DNA from: Enterocloster bolteae
GTDB lineage: Bacteria > Bacillota_A > Clostridia > Lachnospirales > Lachnospiraceae
Direction: 5' to 3'
Assembly (NCBI GenBank): GCA_021769025.1
Contig: JAETTS010000306.1
Coordinates: forward strand, 1-6,733
DNA length: 6,733 bases
The translations under genes were made by a program, and so were the position numbers. The notes below the pieces were generated by a model, which saw nothing but the letters and a program-made list of their open reading frames with translations, did not search any database and was not told the origin of the DNA. Below, one piece after another: positions 1 through 6,625 of the stretch (the first letter of the stretch is position 1; each line of letters starts with the position of its first letter).

Positions 1-210
1 AGAGGAAACAACCGAAGGAGAGACGAAGACAGAGGCAACAACGGGGACAGAGACGAAGATAGAGGCAACAACAGGGACAGAGACAAAGACAGAGGCAATA
101 ACAGAAGGAGAGGTGAAGATAGAGGCAACAACCGAAGGAGAGGTGAAGGAAAAGGAAACAACAGAAGGGGAGACGAAGGCAGAGACAACGACAGAAGGAG
201 AGACGAAGGC
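1..210 (+). repeat. Seven tandem 30-bp in-frame repeats (decapeptide, consensus near EATTEGETKA)
   Basis: Units start at 1, 31, 61, 91, 121, 151 and 181, all exactly 30 bp with no indels. Typical translations are EATTGTETKI, EAITEGEVKI and ETTTEGETKA. The coding strand is almost free of T across the array. The units at 31 and 61 share the GTETK variant and differ at only three bases, suggesting a more recent duplication. Bases 211 to about 290 look like decayed copies (EWKPEIGATT and then Glu/Ala-rich). The array starts at the window edge, so its full copy number is unknown. Confidence 0.95.
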
Positions 211-2401
211 AGAATGGAAACCGGAGATAGGGGCTACAACAGAGGCGGAGACAGAGGAGGCAGAAAGTAAGGCAGAAGCAGAAACTGGGGTACCGCCATA
301 CCATGACAATCGTGGGGAGCACCATTTGGGCGTTGATACACCAGGAGAATCCTCTGAAGCACATCCAGAACTTTCGGATGAAACGCCGATGTTTGAAGCC
401 CATTTAGAGTATACCCCCCAGGGTTGGATTGTGTCGGGAATGTTTAAAGATTTTGCAGACGACACGATTCTTGTCCAGCCAATGTGTTCGACAGACGGGG
501 AATCTTACGTTGAATGTGGGCTGGAATGGGATTTGCGATGGCTAAATTCAGAGGATGAAAATGATTTAAAATCTCTTCAGAATCAGAAATGCCTCTTTGA
601 CAAACACGAACCTCTTAAAAGCTATCTTGCCAAAGATCTGGATCATTTTACCATAAAGCTGCGTATTGTTACAGAGGAAGGCCTCACCTATGAGACACAG
701 GAGGCAGTCATTCAGAGGGAAGGCTTGCAGTCTGTCCCAGATACATACAAGATCTATGCCAATTTTGGTTCTAAACTATTGATTCGTGAGGGGAGGCCGC
801 CGAAGTTTCAGTACTATGGCAGATATCAGATTACAGTAAGCGAGGAAGCTTCCAGTGAGGAGATATCTGCGTTGCTGCCAGATACACTTCCGGTGGAAAT
901 TCAACTGTTCAAAGGACTGGCCGACTATGTAGGAGAAGATATTGTAGACTGCCCTGTCCAGTGGAAGCCTTTGAACCTGCCAAAGCTTACAGCAGGCCAA
1001 TGCATAACGATTTCGGATGCGGCAGAGGAGCTTGTAGTACCTGCCGGTACCCTATTGACTACTCAGAGCGGTATATACCAGCTGGATCATTCCATAAGTA
1101 TGAACCAGCCCGATATAAGTAAATCTGGGGAAGTTAGGATTGTCTTAAACGTGGTTGCAAAGGACAAGCAGCCAGATGCCGGGCTGTATACAGAAAATGA
1201 TGGACTGCATATGGCATTTTTCTTAAAGCCAACAGGCGCAACATCGATCCGCGCCTATACATGGATGGAAGGCCAGGCCCAATGGGTGGAACATTGTGGA
1301 TTGTCGTTGCTGGATGCAGTCAACCAGCAGCTCTCCACTCCCAACAGCGATTTTGTCTTGCTATTGAGAAATGATGAGGAACCGTATCGGTCGTATATAA
1401 AAGCGAAGGAGGCAGAAGAAGAGCCAGTGCCCTTCCTGGTGGGACTTAAAATCGAGGGCGGTGTATATGACGGAAGGCAGATTGTCCTTCCATGGCCCAG
1501 TACCTATCAGAAACCCATTCATCTTCCGGACATAGGAGGTTCCGGTGGAAACCAGGGCAATGCCGGAGCAGATAACAGAGACGACAGTACAGTAGAAGGG
1601 CAGCGTCCAGGACTGCCCCAGGAATCAGAGAGTGAACCGTTGCCCAAACCGCCTGATGAATCTGAAATTCAAGAGTCAAAGCCTATGCCAGATGCAGGAG
1701 ATTCCGGCCCAAATCAGGGCAACGCCAATCTAGAGATTGAGGGAGGCGGTGCAGGAGAAGGGCAACGTCCAGGACTGCCACTGGGGCCAAAGGATGAAGC
1801 CATATCAAATCCGTCTGAAGAGCCTGGAGGACAAGAGGAAGAGGAAAATCTTCGTCCGGAAACGGGAGATAGCGGCATAGACCAAAGCGGTGTAAGTTCA
1901 GACAGCAAAGGCGGCAACAGAGAGAGAGGGCAGCGCTCTGGACTTCCACAAGAAGTAGAGATGGAATCAATGCCAGAATCAGAGAGTAACCCCCAGGAGC
2001 AGCAGGTGGTATCCGATGACCTGGGAAACCACATGCCAAAAGCCAGTACAGAATCTGCCAGCCAGCCCCAATTATCTGTTTCCATGCCATATGGGCCAGT
2101 ACCTGCGTCTGTGGAAGAATCAGATATGGAGGAGGGACTAAGCTGGGAAGAAGAGCTGCCAGACATTGTGTTCAACCGGTTGGATGTAGCCAAGGAGGCG
2201 GTACGGTCTCCTGAAAATGAAAAGAAGCGCGTCCCCCTTGGCCGGCATGAAACGCAATTGGTCCTTTTCCTTGTGATTGCAGGCGGTTTTCTTTTGATTT
2301 GCGTAGGCATACTGGCCTCCCAGAAGATGGCAGGCGTGAGAATCATGGCGGATTTGCCCCGTTTTTTATTCAGGAAAAAGAAAATACAGCCAGAAGAGTG
2401 A
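2..2401 (+). CDS. Repeat-rich, C-terminally membrane-anchored surface protein, 5' truncated by the window
   Basis: The reading frame is open from base 2 to the TGA at 2399-2401 (799 residues visible). The GTG at 113 lies inside a repeat unit and has no reason to be the start, so the true start is upstream of the window. Layout: seven Thr/Glu/Lys-rich decapeptides (1-210) decaying into a Glu/Ala-rich linker to about 290; a non-repetitive, probably beta-rich ectodomain (about 390-1530) with aromatic-rich segments such as GWIVSGMF and WDLRWL; three degenerate repeats of about 55 residues from 1535 containing EGQRPGLP-like motifs; a 20-residue hydrophobic helix (2258-2317); and a basic tail containing RKKK. 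This predicts an extracellular body with a cytoplasmic C-terminus. No LPXTG motif is seen, so anchoring should be by the helix and not by sortase. I do not recognise the family. An adhesin, wall-spanning or stalk role is only a guess. A secretion signal would be expected in the missing N-terminus. Confidence 0.85.
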   Translation, partial: EETTEGETKTEATTGTETKIEATTGTETKTEAITEGEVKIEATTEGEVKEKETTEGETKAETTTEGETKAEWKPEIGATTEAETEEAESKAEAETGVPPYHDNRGEHHLGVDTPGESSEAHPELSDETPMFEAHLEYTPQGWIVSGMFKDFADDTILVQPMCSTDGESYVECGLEWDLRWLNSEDENDLKSLQNQKCLFDKHEPLKSYLAKDLDHFTIKLRIVTEEGLTYETQEAVIQREGLQSVPDTYKIYANFGSKLLIREGRPPKFQYYGRYQITVSEEASSEEISALLPDTLPVEIQLFKGLADYVGEDIVDCPVQWKPLNLPKLTAGQCITISDAAEELVVPAGTLLTTQSGIYQLDHSISMNQPDISKSGEVRIVLNVVAKDKQPDAGLYTENDGLHMAFFLKPTGATSIRAYTWMEGQAQWVEHCGLSLLDAVNQQLSTPNSDFVLLLRNDEEPYRSYIKAKEAEEEPVPFLVGLKIEGGVYDGRQIVLPWPSTYQKPIHLPDIGGSGGNQGNAGADNRDDSTVEGQRPGLPQESESEPLPKPPDESEIQESKPMPDAGDSGPNQGNANLEIEGGGAGEGQRPGLPLGPKDEAISNPSEEPGGQEEEENLRPETGDSGIDQSGVSSDSKGGNRERGQRSGLPQEVEMESMPESESNPQEQQVVSDDLGNHMPKASTESASQPQLSVSMPYGPVPASVEESDMEEGLSWEEELPDIVFNRLDVAKEAVRSPENEKKRVPLGRHETQLVLFLVIAGGFLLICVGILASQKMAGVRIMADLPRFLFRKKKIQPEE
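1535..1993 (+). repeat. Three degenerate repeats of about 55 residues in the stalk of the surface protein
   Basis: Unit starts are at 1535, 1697 and 1865, a spacing of 54 and then 56 codons; the end of the third is approximate. Each begins with a Gly/Ser/Asn/Gln segment (GGSGGNQGNA, GDSGPNQGNA, GDSGIDQSGV). About 20 residues later each carries a conserved motif (EGQRPGLP, EGQRPGLP, RGQRSGLP), followed by an acidic Pro/Glu/Ser stretch. The composition suggests a disordered or extended spacer between the ectodomain and the membrane helix. Confidence 0.85.
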
Positions 2402-2406
2402 ACCAT

Positions 2407-2442
2407 AAAGAGGCTTGCCGTATTGTTTGCGGCAGCCTTTTT
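2407..2442 (+). terminator. Rho-independent terminator after the surface-protein gene
   Basis: The stem pairs 2407-2420 with 2430-2442 around a 9-nt loop (TATTGTTTG). GCCG pairs with CGGC at the top, T2415 is a single bulge, and AGGC then pairs with GCCT. The lower stem is an A-rich run against the T-tract, and TTTTTACTTTT continues on the 3' side. It lies 5 nt after the stop codon, so it should close the transcript of the surface-protein gene. Confidence 0.75.
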
Positions 2443-2464
2443 ACTTTTAGTGGAGAAGAATGTT

Positions 2465-2494
2465 GTCGATTCAGTGCAATTTTCAGTCGATTCA
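2465..2494 (+). repeat. Direct repeat GTCGATTCA x2 with a 21-bp period upstream of the lipoprotein gene
   Basis: Identical 9-mers lie at 2465-2473 and 2486-2494, with starts 21 bp apart, which is two helical turns. They are in the non-coding gap between the terminator at 2407-2442 and the lipoprotein gene. This arrangement is typical of sites for a regulator binding as a tandem dimer on one DNA face. No promoter with good boxes can be placed confidently next to it, so the regulatory role is inference. Confidence 0.4.
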
Positions 2495-2571
2495 TGACAA
2501 GACGTTCTTTTTCCCGCTTGTTACGGTAAACTAGATCATGAACATTTCAATTACAAAAATGTATGGACAAA

Positions 2572-2576
2572 AGGAG
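2572..2576 (+). promoter_or_regulatory. Shine-Dalgarno AGGAG that fixes the lipoprotein start at 2583
   Basis: AGGAG ends 6 nt before the ATG at 2583. The in-frame upstream ATG at 2538 has no Shine-Dalgarno-like sequence in front of it and would put 15 extra residues ahead of a normal signal peptide, so 2583 is preferred. Confidence 0.85.
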
Positions 2577-2582
2577 AGCATT

Positions 2583-3242
2583 ATGAAAAAGAAATTCTTG
2601 GCAGTGATGTTGAGCGTTGTTGTGGGTGTTTCTATGACAGCCTGCGGCGGTTCTGATTCGGATGCTGGCAGTGGTTCCTCTGCAGCTGCTACCAGTAGCG
2701 CAGAAACTTCTGTACAGAAACCGGCTGAGGAATCAGAGCTTGAAACGGAAACCGTTTCTGCCGAAGAGGAAGAGGTTCCTACCGAAGAGGATAGCGGAGA
2801 GATTGAGTTAATCTATAATGAGGCCAATGGTCTTTTGATCGGGCTTCCTTCAGACTTTGTATCAGCTGATAGCGGAGTTGAGGGTCAGGCAGCTTTTACA
2901 AATCCGGACAAAACGGTAATTGTCACAATCACTGGCCCCATAGCAGACGAGACAGCCAGTCCAGATCAGCTTACAGAAGAAGTATTTGCAGAGATCGTGA
3001 GAGGATATGGGGATGAGGCGGCCATCGACAATGTGGGCACCGTTGAACAGCCAGACGGAGCCACAGCAGTAGCGGCATTTGGCACCTGCTCTTTGAGTAT
3101 TGGGAAGATGAATGCTGTCATACAATATTATTTTATAGACGACGGCAGCGGGTACTATGTGGTGAATTATCTTTATCCGACAGACGATGCTGTAACGGAT
3201 GAGATTATTACGGATATATTGGCATCTGTAACAGTGGAATAA
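2583..3242 (+). CDS. Secreted lipoprotein with acidic linker and C-terminal globular domain, function unknown
   Basis: The product is 219 residues from the ATG at 2583. The N-terminus is a lipoprotein signal: MKKK basic start, hydrophobic core, then the lipobox M-T-A-C with the lipidated Cys at residue 21. Residues 22-73 are a Gly/Ser/Ala- and Glu-rich linker that would hold the rest away from the membrane. Residues 74-219 look like one compact alpha/beta domain. It opens with a strand ending in GLLIGLPSDF, has a central helix about LTEEVFAEIVRGYG, and closes with strands (AVIQYYFI, GYYVVNYLYP) and a final helix DEIITDILASVTVE. This layout resembles small PsbP/Mog1/DcrB-like extracytoplasmic domains, but the match is by eye only and no active-site residues are evident. 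It has its own terminators on both sides, so it is probably transcribed alone. Confidence 0.9.
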   Translation: MKKKFLAVMLSVVVGVSMTACGGSDSDAGSGSSAAATSSAETSVQKPAEESELETETVSAEEEEVPTEEDSGEIELIYNEANGLLIGLPSDFVSADSGVEGQAAFTNPDKTVIVTITGPIADETASPDQLTEEVFAEIVRGYGDEAAIDNVGTVEQPDGATAVAAFGTCSLSIGKMNAVIQYYFIDDGSGYYVVNYLYPTDDAVTDEIITDILASVTVE

Positions 3243-3269
3243 TCAATAAATTTTAGATCATATAAACAC

Positions 3270-3329
3270 AAAAAAGCTGCTCCAGATCTTTAACCGATAG
3301 AAAGGAATCTGATTGGAAGCAGCTTTTTT
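3270..3329 (+). terminator. Long hairpin terminator with A-tract and T-tract, possibly bidirectional
   Basis: AAAAAAGCTGCTCC (3270-3283) pairs with GGAAGCAGCTTTTTT (3315-3329), with one bulged A on the 3' side. Further pairing of AGATCTTT (3284-3291) with AAAGGAATCT (3301-3310) extends the stem across a small internal loop. Six A's on the left and six T's on the right mean it could stop transcription on either strand, although genes on both sides are + strand. It ends the lipoprotein transcript and insulates the downstream operon. Confidence 0.85.
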
Positions 3330-3356
3330 GACGGTTTTACGTTGTACGCCTGGAAT
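3328..3356 (+). promoter_or_regulatory. Candidate sigma-A promoter for the DUF4428-SPFH operon
   Basis: TTGACG (3328-3333, five of six to consensus) is followed by a 17-bp spacer and TGGAAT (3351-3356, four of six). The -35 box begins on the last two T's of the preceding terminator. Transcription would begin near 3363, leaving a leader of about 55 nt. The -10 box is weak, which would fit a regulated promoter or a wrong call. I see no convincing sigma-W or other ECF-type promoter in the gap. Confidence 0.4.
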
Positions 3357-3360
3357 CTCT

Positions 3361-3380
3361 CCGGGCCTGTTTTGGCCAGG
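3361..3380 (+). promoter_or_regulatory. Leader hairpin between the candidate promoter and the DUF4428 gene
   Basis: CCGGGCC (3361-3367) pairs with GGCCAGG (3374-3380) around a TGTTTT loop, with a single G-A mismatch. An alternative pairing joins GCCTGG (3348-3353) with CCAGGC (3376-3381). There is no T-tract after it, so it is not a terminator. It may be a 5' mRNA stabiliser or an operator-like palindrome. Confidence 0.35.
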
Positions 3381-3418
3381 CTTTAAGAGAACATATCGAC
3401 AATAAGGAGGAGACAGCT

Positions 3419-4162
3419 ATGGGATTATTCACAAACAGTAAAAAAACATGCCCTATCTGCAACAGCCCTACCCCTAGATTTTTTGCTGCCTTTATCGAAG
3501 GGATGCCCATCTGCAAGGAATGCAGCCGTAAGGTGGATCTGCCAGATGGCATGCTTAGCACAATGACCCTTGCTGACTTCCGTCTGTACATGGACTTTTA
3601 CAATGAGAATAAAAGGCTTCGGGATGTTTTTACGGAACGGCTCCGCCTGGTTCCTGGTTATGCGGCTGACAATCTCCTGTTAGATACTGACAATGGCCTG
3701 TTTCGCCTGAAGGACGAAGAGACATCACTGGTATTTGAGTCTTCCAATCTGGTATCCTTTCATATCTTAGAGGATAACACACCGATTTTTGAGAGCGTGG
3801 GGGATGTCTTAAAATGCCATAAGACGGATATTCCGGAACACATCCGATCCTTGTCAGCTTTGATTACCCAGATTGCCATGCAGCAGCAGATAAATGAGCA
3901 GATGGAACAAGAAAAACAGAAAGAAAGGGACATTGAGTTGCCAATCCCACTTAAGTCTTTCTATGTGGAACTGGCTATCGACCATCCTTATTGGAAAGGA
4001 TTCCGAGGGGAACTGAATGGCCCCCGCTATGATGGCAGAGCTTTGTCTGTTTCGGAAACTGACCCCGTCGGGGAAATTAAACGATACAAGGATTTAATGG
4101 ATGCGGGAGTGATCACCACAGAGGAATTTGCAGCTAAAAAGCGCCAGATCCTTGGGATATAG
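3419..4162 (+). CDS. DUF4428 zinc-binding protein with C-terminal SHOCT motif
   Basis: The product is 247 residues. AAGGAGG (3404-3410) lies 8 nt before the ATG. The N-terminus holds a treble-clef-like zinc site, C11-x2-C14 and C32-x2-C35, in the pattern of the DUF4428 family. The middle is an alpha/beta region (about 70-145), then a Gln/Glu/Lys-rich, probably coiled-coil helix (about 148-172). Next comes a segment containing the DHPYWKGFRG motif. Residues 218-247 form a SHOCT-type short helical tail (IKRYKDLMDAGVITTEEF). SHOCT tails are small C-terminal modules, often on membrane or stress-related proteins and thought to aid oligomerisation. No membrane segment is present, so the protein should be cytoplasmic. 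The SPFH gene follows after 30 nt, which implies co-transcription and a role with the SPFH protein. The biochemical function of DUF4428 is unknown. Confidence 0.88.
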   Translation: MGLFTNSKKTCPICNSPTPRFFAAFIEGMPICKECSRKVDLPDGMLSTMTLADFRLYMDFYNENKRLRDVFTERLRLVPGYAADNLLLDTDNGLFRLKDEETSLVFESSNLVSFHILEDNTPIFESVGDVLKCHKTDIPEHIRSLSALITQIAMQQQINEQMEQEKQKERDIELPIPLKSFYVELAIDHPYWKGFRGELNGPRYDGRALSVSETDPVGEIKRYKDLMDAGVITTEEFAAKKRQILGI

Positions 4163-4192
4163 GAAAAAAATACATAGAAGGGAGTTTTTCAT

Positions 4193-5431
4193 ATGGGACT
4201 TATTAAGGCAGGAATGGGAGCCCTTGGAGGCGTACTTGCAGACCAGTGGAAAGAATATTTCTACTGTGAGGCAATGGAAGAGGATGTAATGGTCACAAAA
4301 GGTAAAAGACGCGCTGGTTCACGTTCTTCCAATACAAAAGGAAGCGATAATCTTATCTCCAATGGCAGCGTGATTGCTGTGGCAGACGGTCAGTGCATGA
4401 TCATTGTGGAACAGGGAAAGATTGTGGAGGTGTGCGCGGAACCTGGCGAATTTCGGTATGATACTTCCACAGAGCCAAGTATTTTCACAGGGGGACTTGG
4501 AGCAGGCATAAAGGACACCTTCAAAACCATCGGCAAGCGGTTTACATTCGGCGGCGGCACGGGCAAGGATCAGCGGGTGTATTATTTCAACACCAAGGAA
4601 CTGATCGACAACAAATTTGGAACACCGAATCCGATTCCATTTCGGGTTGTGGATTCCAAGATCGGACTGGATGTGGATGTTTCAGTACGCTGTTCCGGCG
4701 TATTCTCCTACAAGATTGCCGATCCACTGCTGTTTTATACCAATGTCTGTGGAAATGTAGAGCAGGCGTATACCAGGGATAAACTGGACAGCCAGCTGAA
4801 GACGGAGTTTATCAGCGCGCTGCAGCCAGCGTTTGGAAAGCTTTCCAATCTGGAACTTCGACCCAACCAGATTGTCTCCCACAATACAGAATTGGAGGAG
4901 GCGATGAATATCGCTCTCTCGAAAAAATGGGAAGAGCTGCGTGGATTAAAGGTGGTTACCATTGCTCTTGGCTCTGTCACCCTGCCTGAGGAGGATGCAG
5001 AGATGATCAAGCAGCTTCAGCGCACAGCGGTTATGCAAAACCCTAATATGGCTGGAGCCACTCTCGTAGGAGCCCAGGCGGATGCCATGAAAGCGGCTGC
5101 CTCCAATGCCTCCGGTGCTATGACAGGATTTATGGGTATGGGAATGGCAATGAACGCGGGAGGCGGCATGAATGCGCAGAACCTTTTTGCAATGGGGCAA
5201 CATACGGCACAGGCTGCGCCGCAACCTCAGCGGATACAGCCAGGAGGATGGACCTGTTCCTGTGGCACAGTGAACCAGGGGCGGTTCTGCCAGAATTGCG
5301 GAGCCAGGAAGCCAGAAGGCGCGCCCCTGTATCGGTGCGACAAGTGCGGCTGGCAGCCAGAGGATCCCACCCATCCACCGAAATTCTGTCCGGAATGTGG
5401 CGATCCCTTTGACGAGCATGACAGGGCATAA
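4193..5431 (+). CDS. SPFH-domain protein with two C-terminal zinc ribbons (YdjI-like)
   Basis: The product is 412 residues. AAGGGAG (4178-4184) lies 8 nt before the ATG. A Gly/Ala-rich N-terminal segment leads into an SPFH domain (about 30-270), marked by SNGSVIAVADGQ, EPGEFRYDT and DVDVSVRCSGVFSYKI. A helical stretch with LPEEDAEMIKQLQRTA follows, as in stomatin/prohibitin relatives. Residues about 308-336 are rich in Met, Gly and Ala. The tail carries two zinc ribbons: C355-x-C357 with C366-x2-C369, and C382-x2-C385 with C399-x2-C402. This matches the family often annotated as virion core protein-like, which includes B. subtilis YdjI. YdjI is recruited to the membrane by YdjG and YdjH and is needed to localise PspA. 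Here it probably oligomerises at the inner face of the membrane. The old virion label should not be taken as viral origin. The family call is strong; the stress role is inferred from homologues and neighbours. Confidence 0.92.
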   Translation: MGLIKAGMGALGGVLADQWKEYFYCEAMEEDVMVTKGKRRAGSRSSNTKGSDNLISNGSVIAVADGQCMIIVEQGKIVEVCAEPGEFRYDTSTEPSIFTGGLGAGIKDTFKTIGKRFTFGGGTGKDQRVYYFNTKELIDNKFGTPNPIPFRVVDSKIGLDVDVSVRCSGVFSYKIADPLLFYTNVCGNVEQAYTRDKLDSQLKTEFISALQPAFGKLSNLELRPNQIVSHNTELEEAMNIALSKKWEELRGLKVVTIALGSVTLPEEDAEMIKQLQRTAVMQNPNMAGATLVGAQADAMKAAASNASGAMTGFMGMGMAMNAGGGMNAQNLFAMGQHTAQAAPQPQRIQPGGWTCSCGTVNQGRFCQNCGARKPEGAPLYRCDKCGWQPEDPTHPPKFCPECGDPFDEHDRA

Positions 5432-5466
5432 TGGGATGTGTTGTTGATTGGTGAGAAGAACCTTGT

Positions 5467-5496
5467 ATGGCCGCGTCATGAGATGGATGCGGTCAT
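5467..5496 (+). promoter_or_regulatory. Intercistronic hairpin between the SPFH and zinc-ribbon genes
   Basis: ATGGCCGCGTC (5467-5477) pairs with GATGCGGTCAT (5486-5496) over 11 bp, including two G-U pairs, around the loop ATGAGATG. Only an interrupted T-run (TTTATTTG) follows, so it is at best a weak or partial terminator. It sits in a 97-nt gap, much longer than the other gaps in this operon. It could attenuate the downstream genes or mark an mRNA processing point. Confidence 0.5.
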
Positions 5497-5528
5497 TTAT
5501 TTGAATAATAAGAAAGGAAACCAGTAGG

Positions 5529-6614
5529 ATGGCAGCGATACAGGAATATAAATGTCCGTGCTGCGGAGGGGCCATTGCCTTTGACAGCACAATACAAAAA
5601 ATGAAGTGCCCTTATTGCGACACGGAATTTGAGATGGAAACATTGGCAGGCTATGATGAGGAACTGAAACATGAGCAGGCTGATGATATGATATGGGAGA
5701 CCAAGGGAGGGGATTCCTGGCAGACGGGTGAGGCAGACGGGCTTCGTTCCTATGTCTGCAAATCCTGTGGAGGAGAAATCGTAGGTGATGAGAATACCGG
5801 GGCCACGTCATGCCCGTTCTGTGGAAATCCGGTTGTCATGATGGATCAATTCTCCGGATCCATGAAGCCTGACTGTGTGATTCCGTTTAAGTTGGATAAA
5901 AAGGCGGCAAAAGAGGCGCTTAGGAAGCATTATATGGGAAAACGCCTGCTTCCCAAGGTATTCAAGGATGAGAACCACATCGACGAGGTAAAAGGTGTAT
6001 ATGTTCCGTTTTGGTTGTTTGATGCAGATGCCTGGGGGGATATGCGCTATAAGGCAACCAGAGTCAGGACATGGAGCGACAGCCAATACGACTATACGGA
6101 AACCAGCTATTATACAGTGAGCAGAAGTGGAAACCTTCAATTTGAGAATGTTCCTGTGGATGGATCCCAAAAAATGGCCGATGACCTGATGGAATCCCTG
6201 GAACCCTTTGACTTCTCGGCGGCAGTGAATTTCCAGACAGCCTATCTGGCAGGATATCTGGCGGACAAATATGACGTGGATGCCGAAGAGAGCATGAGTC
6301 GGGCCAACAAGCGTATCAGAAAAAGCACGGAAGATGCGATTGATGCAACCGTGAAGGGATATGCAACCGTCACACGGGAGGCTGGCAGCATCCAGCTGAA
6401 CAACAGCAGAATAAAATACGCCCTTTTCCCTGTATGGCTCCTTCATACTACATGGAACGGACAGCAGTATCTGTTCGCCATGAACGGGCAAAGCGGAAAG
6501 ATGGTAGGGGATCTGCCCTTAGACAAGAAATTGTACAGAAAATGGCTGCTGGGATTGACAGGCGCGGTGGGGGCTGCAGTATATGCTGCGCTCTTTCTGA
6601 TCAGTATAATGTAG
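5529..6614 (+). CDS. Double zinc-ribbon protein with C-terminal membrane anchor (YdjG-like)
   Basis: The product is 361 residues from the ATG at 5529, with AAAGGA about 10 nt upstream. Two zinc ribbons of TFIIB-like type open the protein: C9-x2-C12 with C27-x2-C30, and C77-x2-C80 with C95-x2-C98. A conserved-looking middle domain follows, including DCVIPFKLDKKAAKEALRKH, GVYVPFWLFDADAWGDMRYK and KYALFPVWLLHTTWNG. One hydrophobic helix (about 340-361) ends at the stop codon, so the protein should be tail-anchored with its bulk in the cytoplasm. This matches the YdjG family. In B. subtilis, YdjG forms a membrane platform with YdjH for the SPFH protein YdjI. Database labels calling such proteins primosomal or replication factors rest on the zinc ribbon alone. 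Its stop codon overlaps the ribosome binding site of the next gene, indicating coupled expression. Confidence 0.9.
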   Translation: MAAIQEYKCPCCGGAIAFDSTIQKMKCPYCDTEFEMETLAGYDEELKHEQADDMIWETKGGDSWQTGEADGLRSYVCKSCGGEIVGDENTGATSCPFCGNPVVMMDQFSGSMKPDCVIPFKLDKKAAKEALRKHYMGKRLLPKVFKDENHIDEVKGVYVPFWLFDADAWGDMRYKATRVRTWSDSQYDYTETSYYTVSRSGNLQFENVPVDGSQKMADDLMESLEPFDFSAAVNFQTAYLAGYLADKYDVDAEESMSRANKRIRKSTEDAIDATVKGYATVTREAGSIQLNNSRIKYALFPVWLLHTTWNGQQYLFAMNGQSGKMVGDLPLDKKLYRKWLLGLTGAVGAAVYAALFLISIM

Positions 6615-6625
6615 GAGGAAGGCAA

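Noticed and set aside
113..115. GTG as the start of the large surface-protein gene
   Set aside because: It lies within the fourth 30-bp repeat unit, the frame stays open to the left edge, and the GAAGGAGAG that resembles a Shine-Dalgarno site belongs to the repeat and recurs in other units.
1..210. CRISPR-like array of 30-bp repeats
   Set aside because: The units abut with no unique spacers, keep one open frame and encode a decapeptide.
1714..2406. A 230-residue reading frame on the minus strand
   Set aside because: It is antisense to the repeat and stalk region. Its Ser/Pro-rich product mirrors the purine-rich coding strand, and the sense frame has clear domains and a membrane helix.
2518..2546. 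Promoter TTGTTA, 17-bp spacer, AACATT for the lipoprotein gene
   Set aside because: The -10 box matches only three of six bases, and no extended -10 supports it, so it is too weak to list.
2538..2582. Upstream ATG for the lipoprotein gene
   Set aside because: There is no Shine-Dalgarno site before it, and it would put 15 residues ahead of a complete lipoprotein signal. The ATG at 2583 has a well-placed AGGAG.
3270..3329. Terminal inverted repeats of a small mobile element
   Set aside because: The arms enclose only about 30 nt that also pair with each other, no target-site duplication was noticed, and the A-tract/T-tract pair is that of a terminator.
4193..5431. Viral origin suggested by the common label virion core protein
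   Set aside because: The SPFH domain and its operon partners match a cellular family, and no phage genes are nearby.
4946..5590. A 214-residue reading frame on the minus strand
   Set aside because: It lies antisense to the SPFH gene and the start of the zinc-ribbon gene, both of which have strong family signatures. It has no ribosome binding site or recognisable motif.
5808..6491. A 227-residue reading frame on the minus strand
   Set aside because: It lies entirely antisense to the YdjG-like gene and shows no coherent domain.
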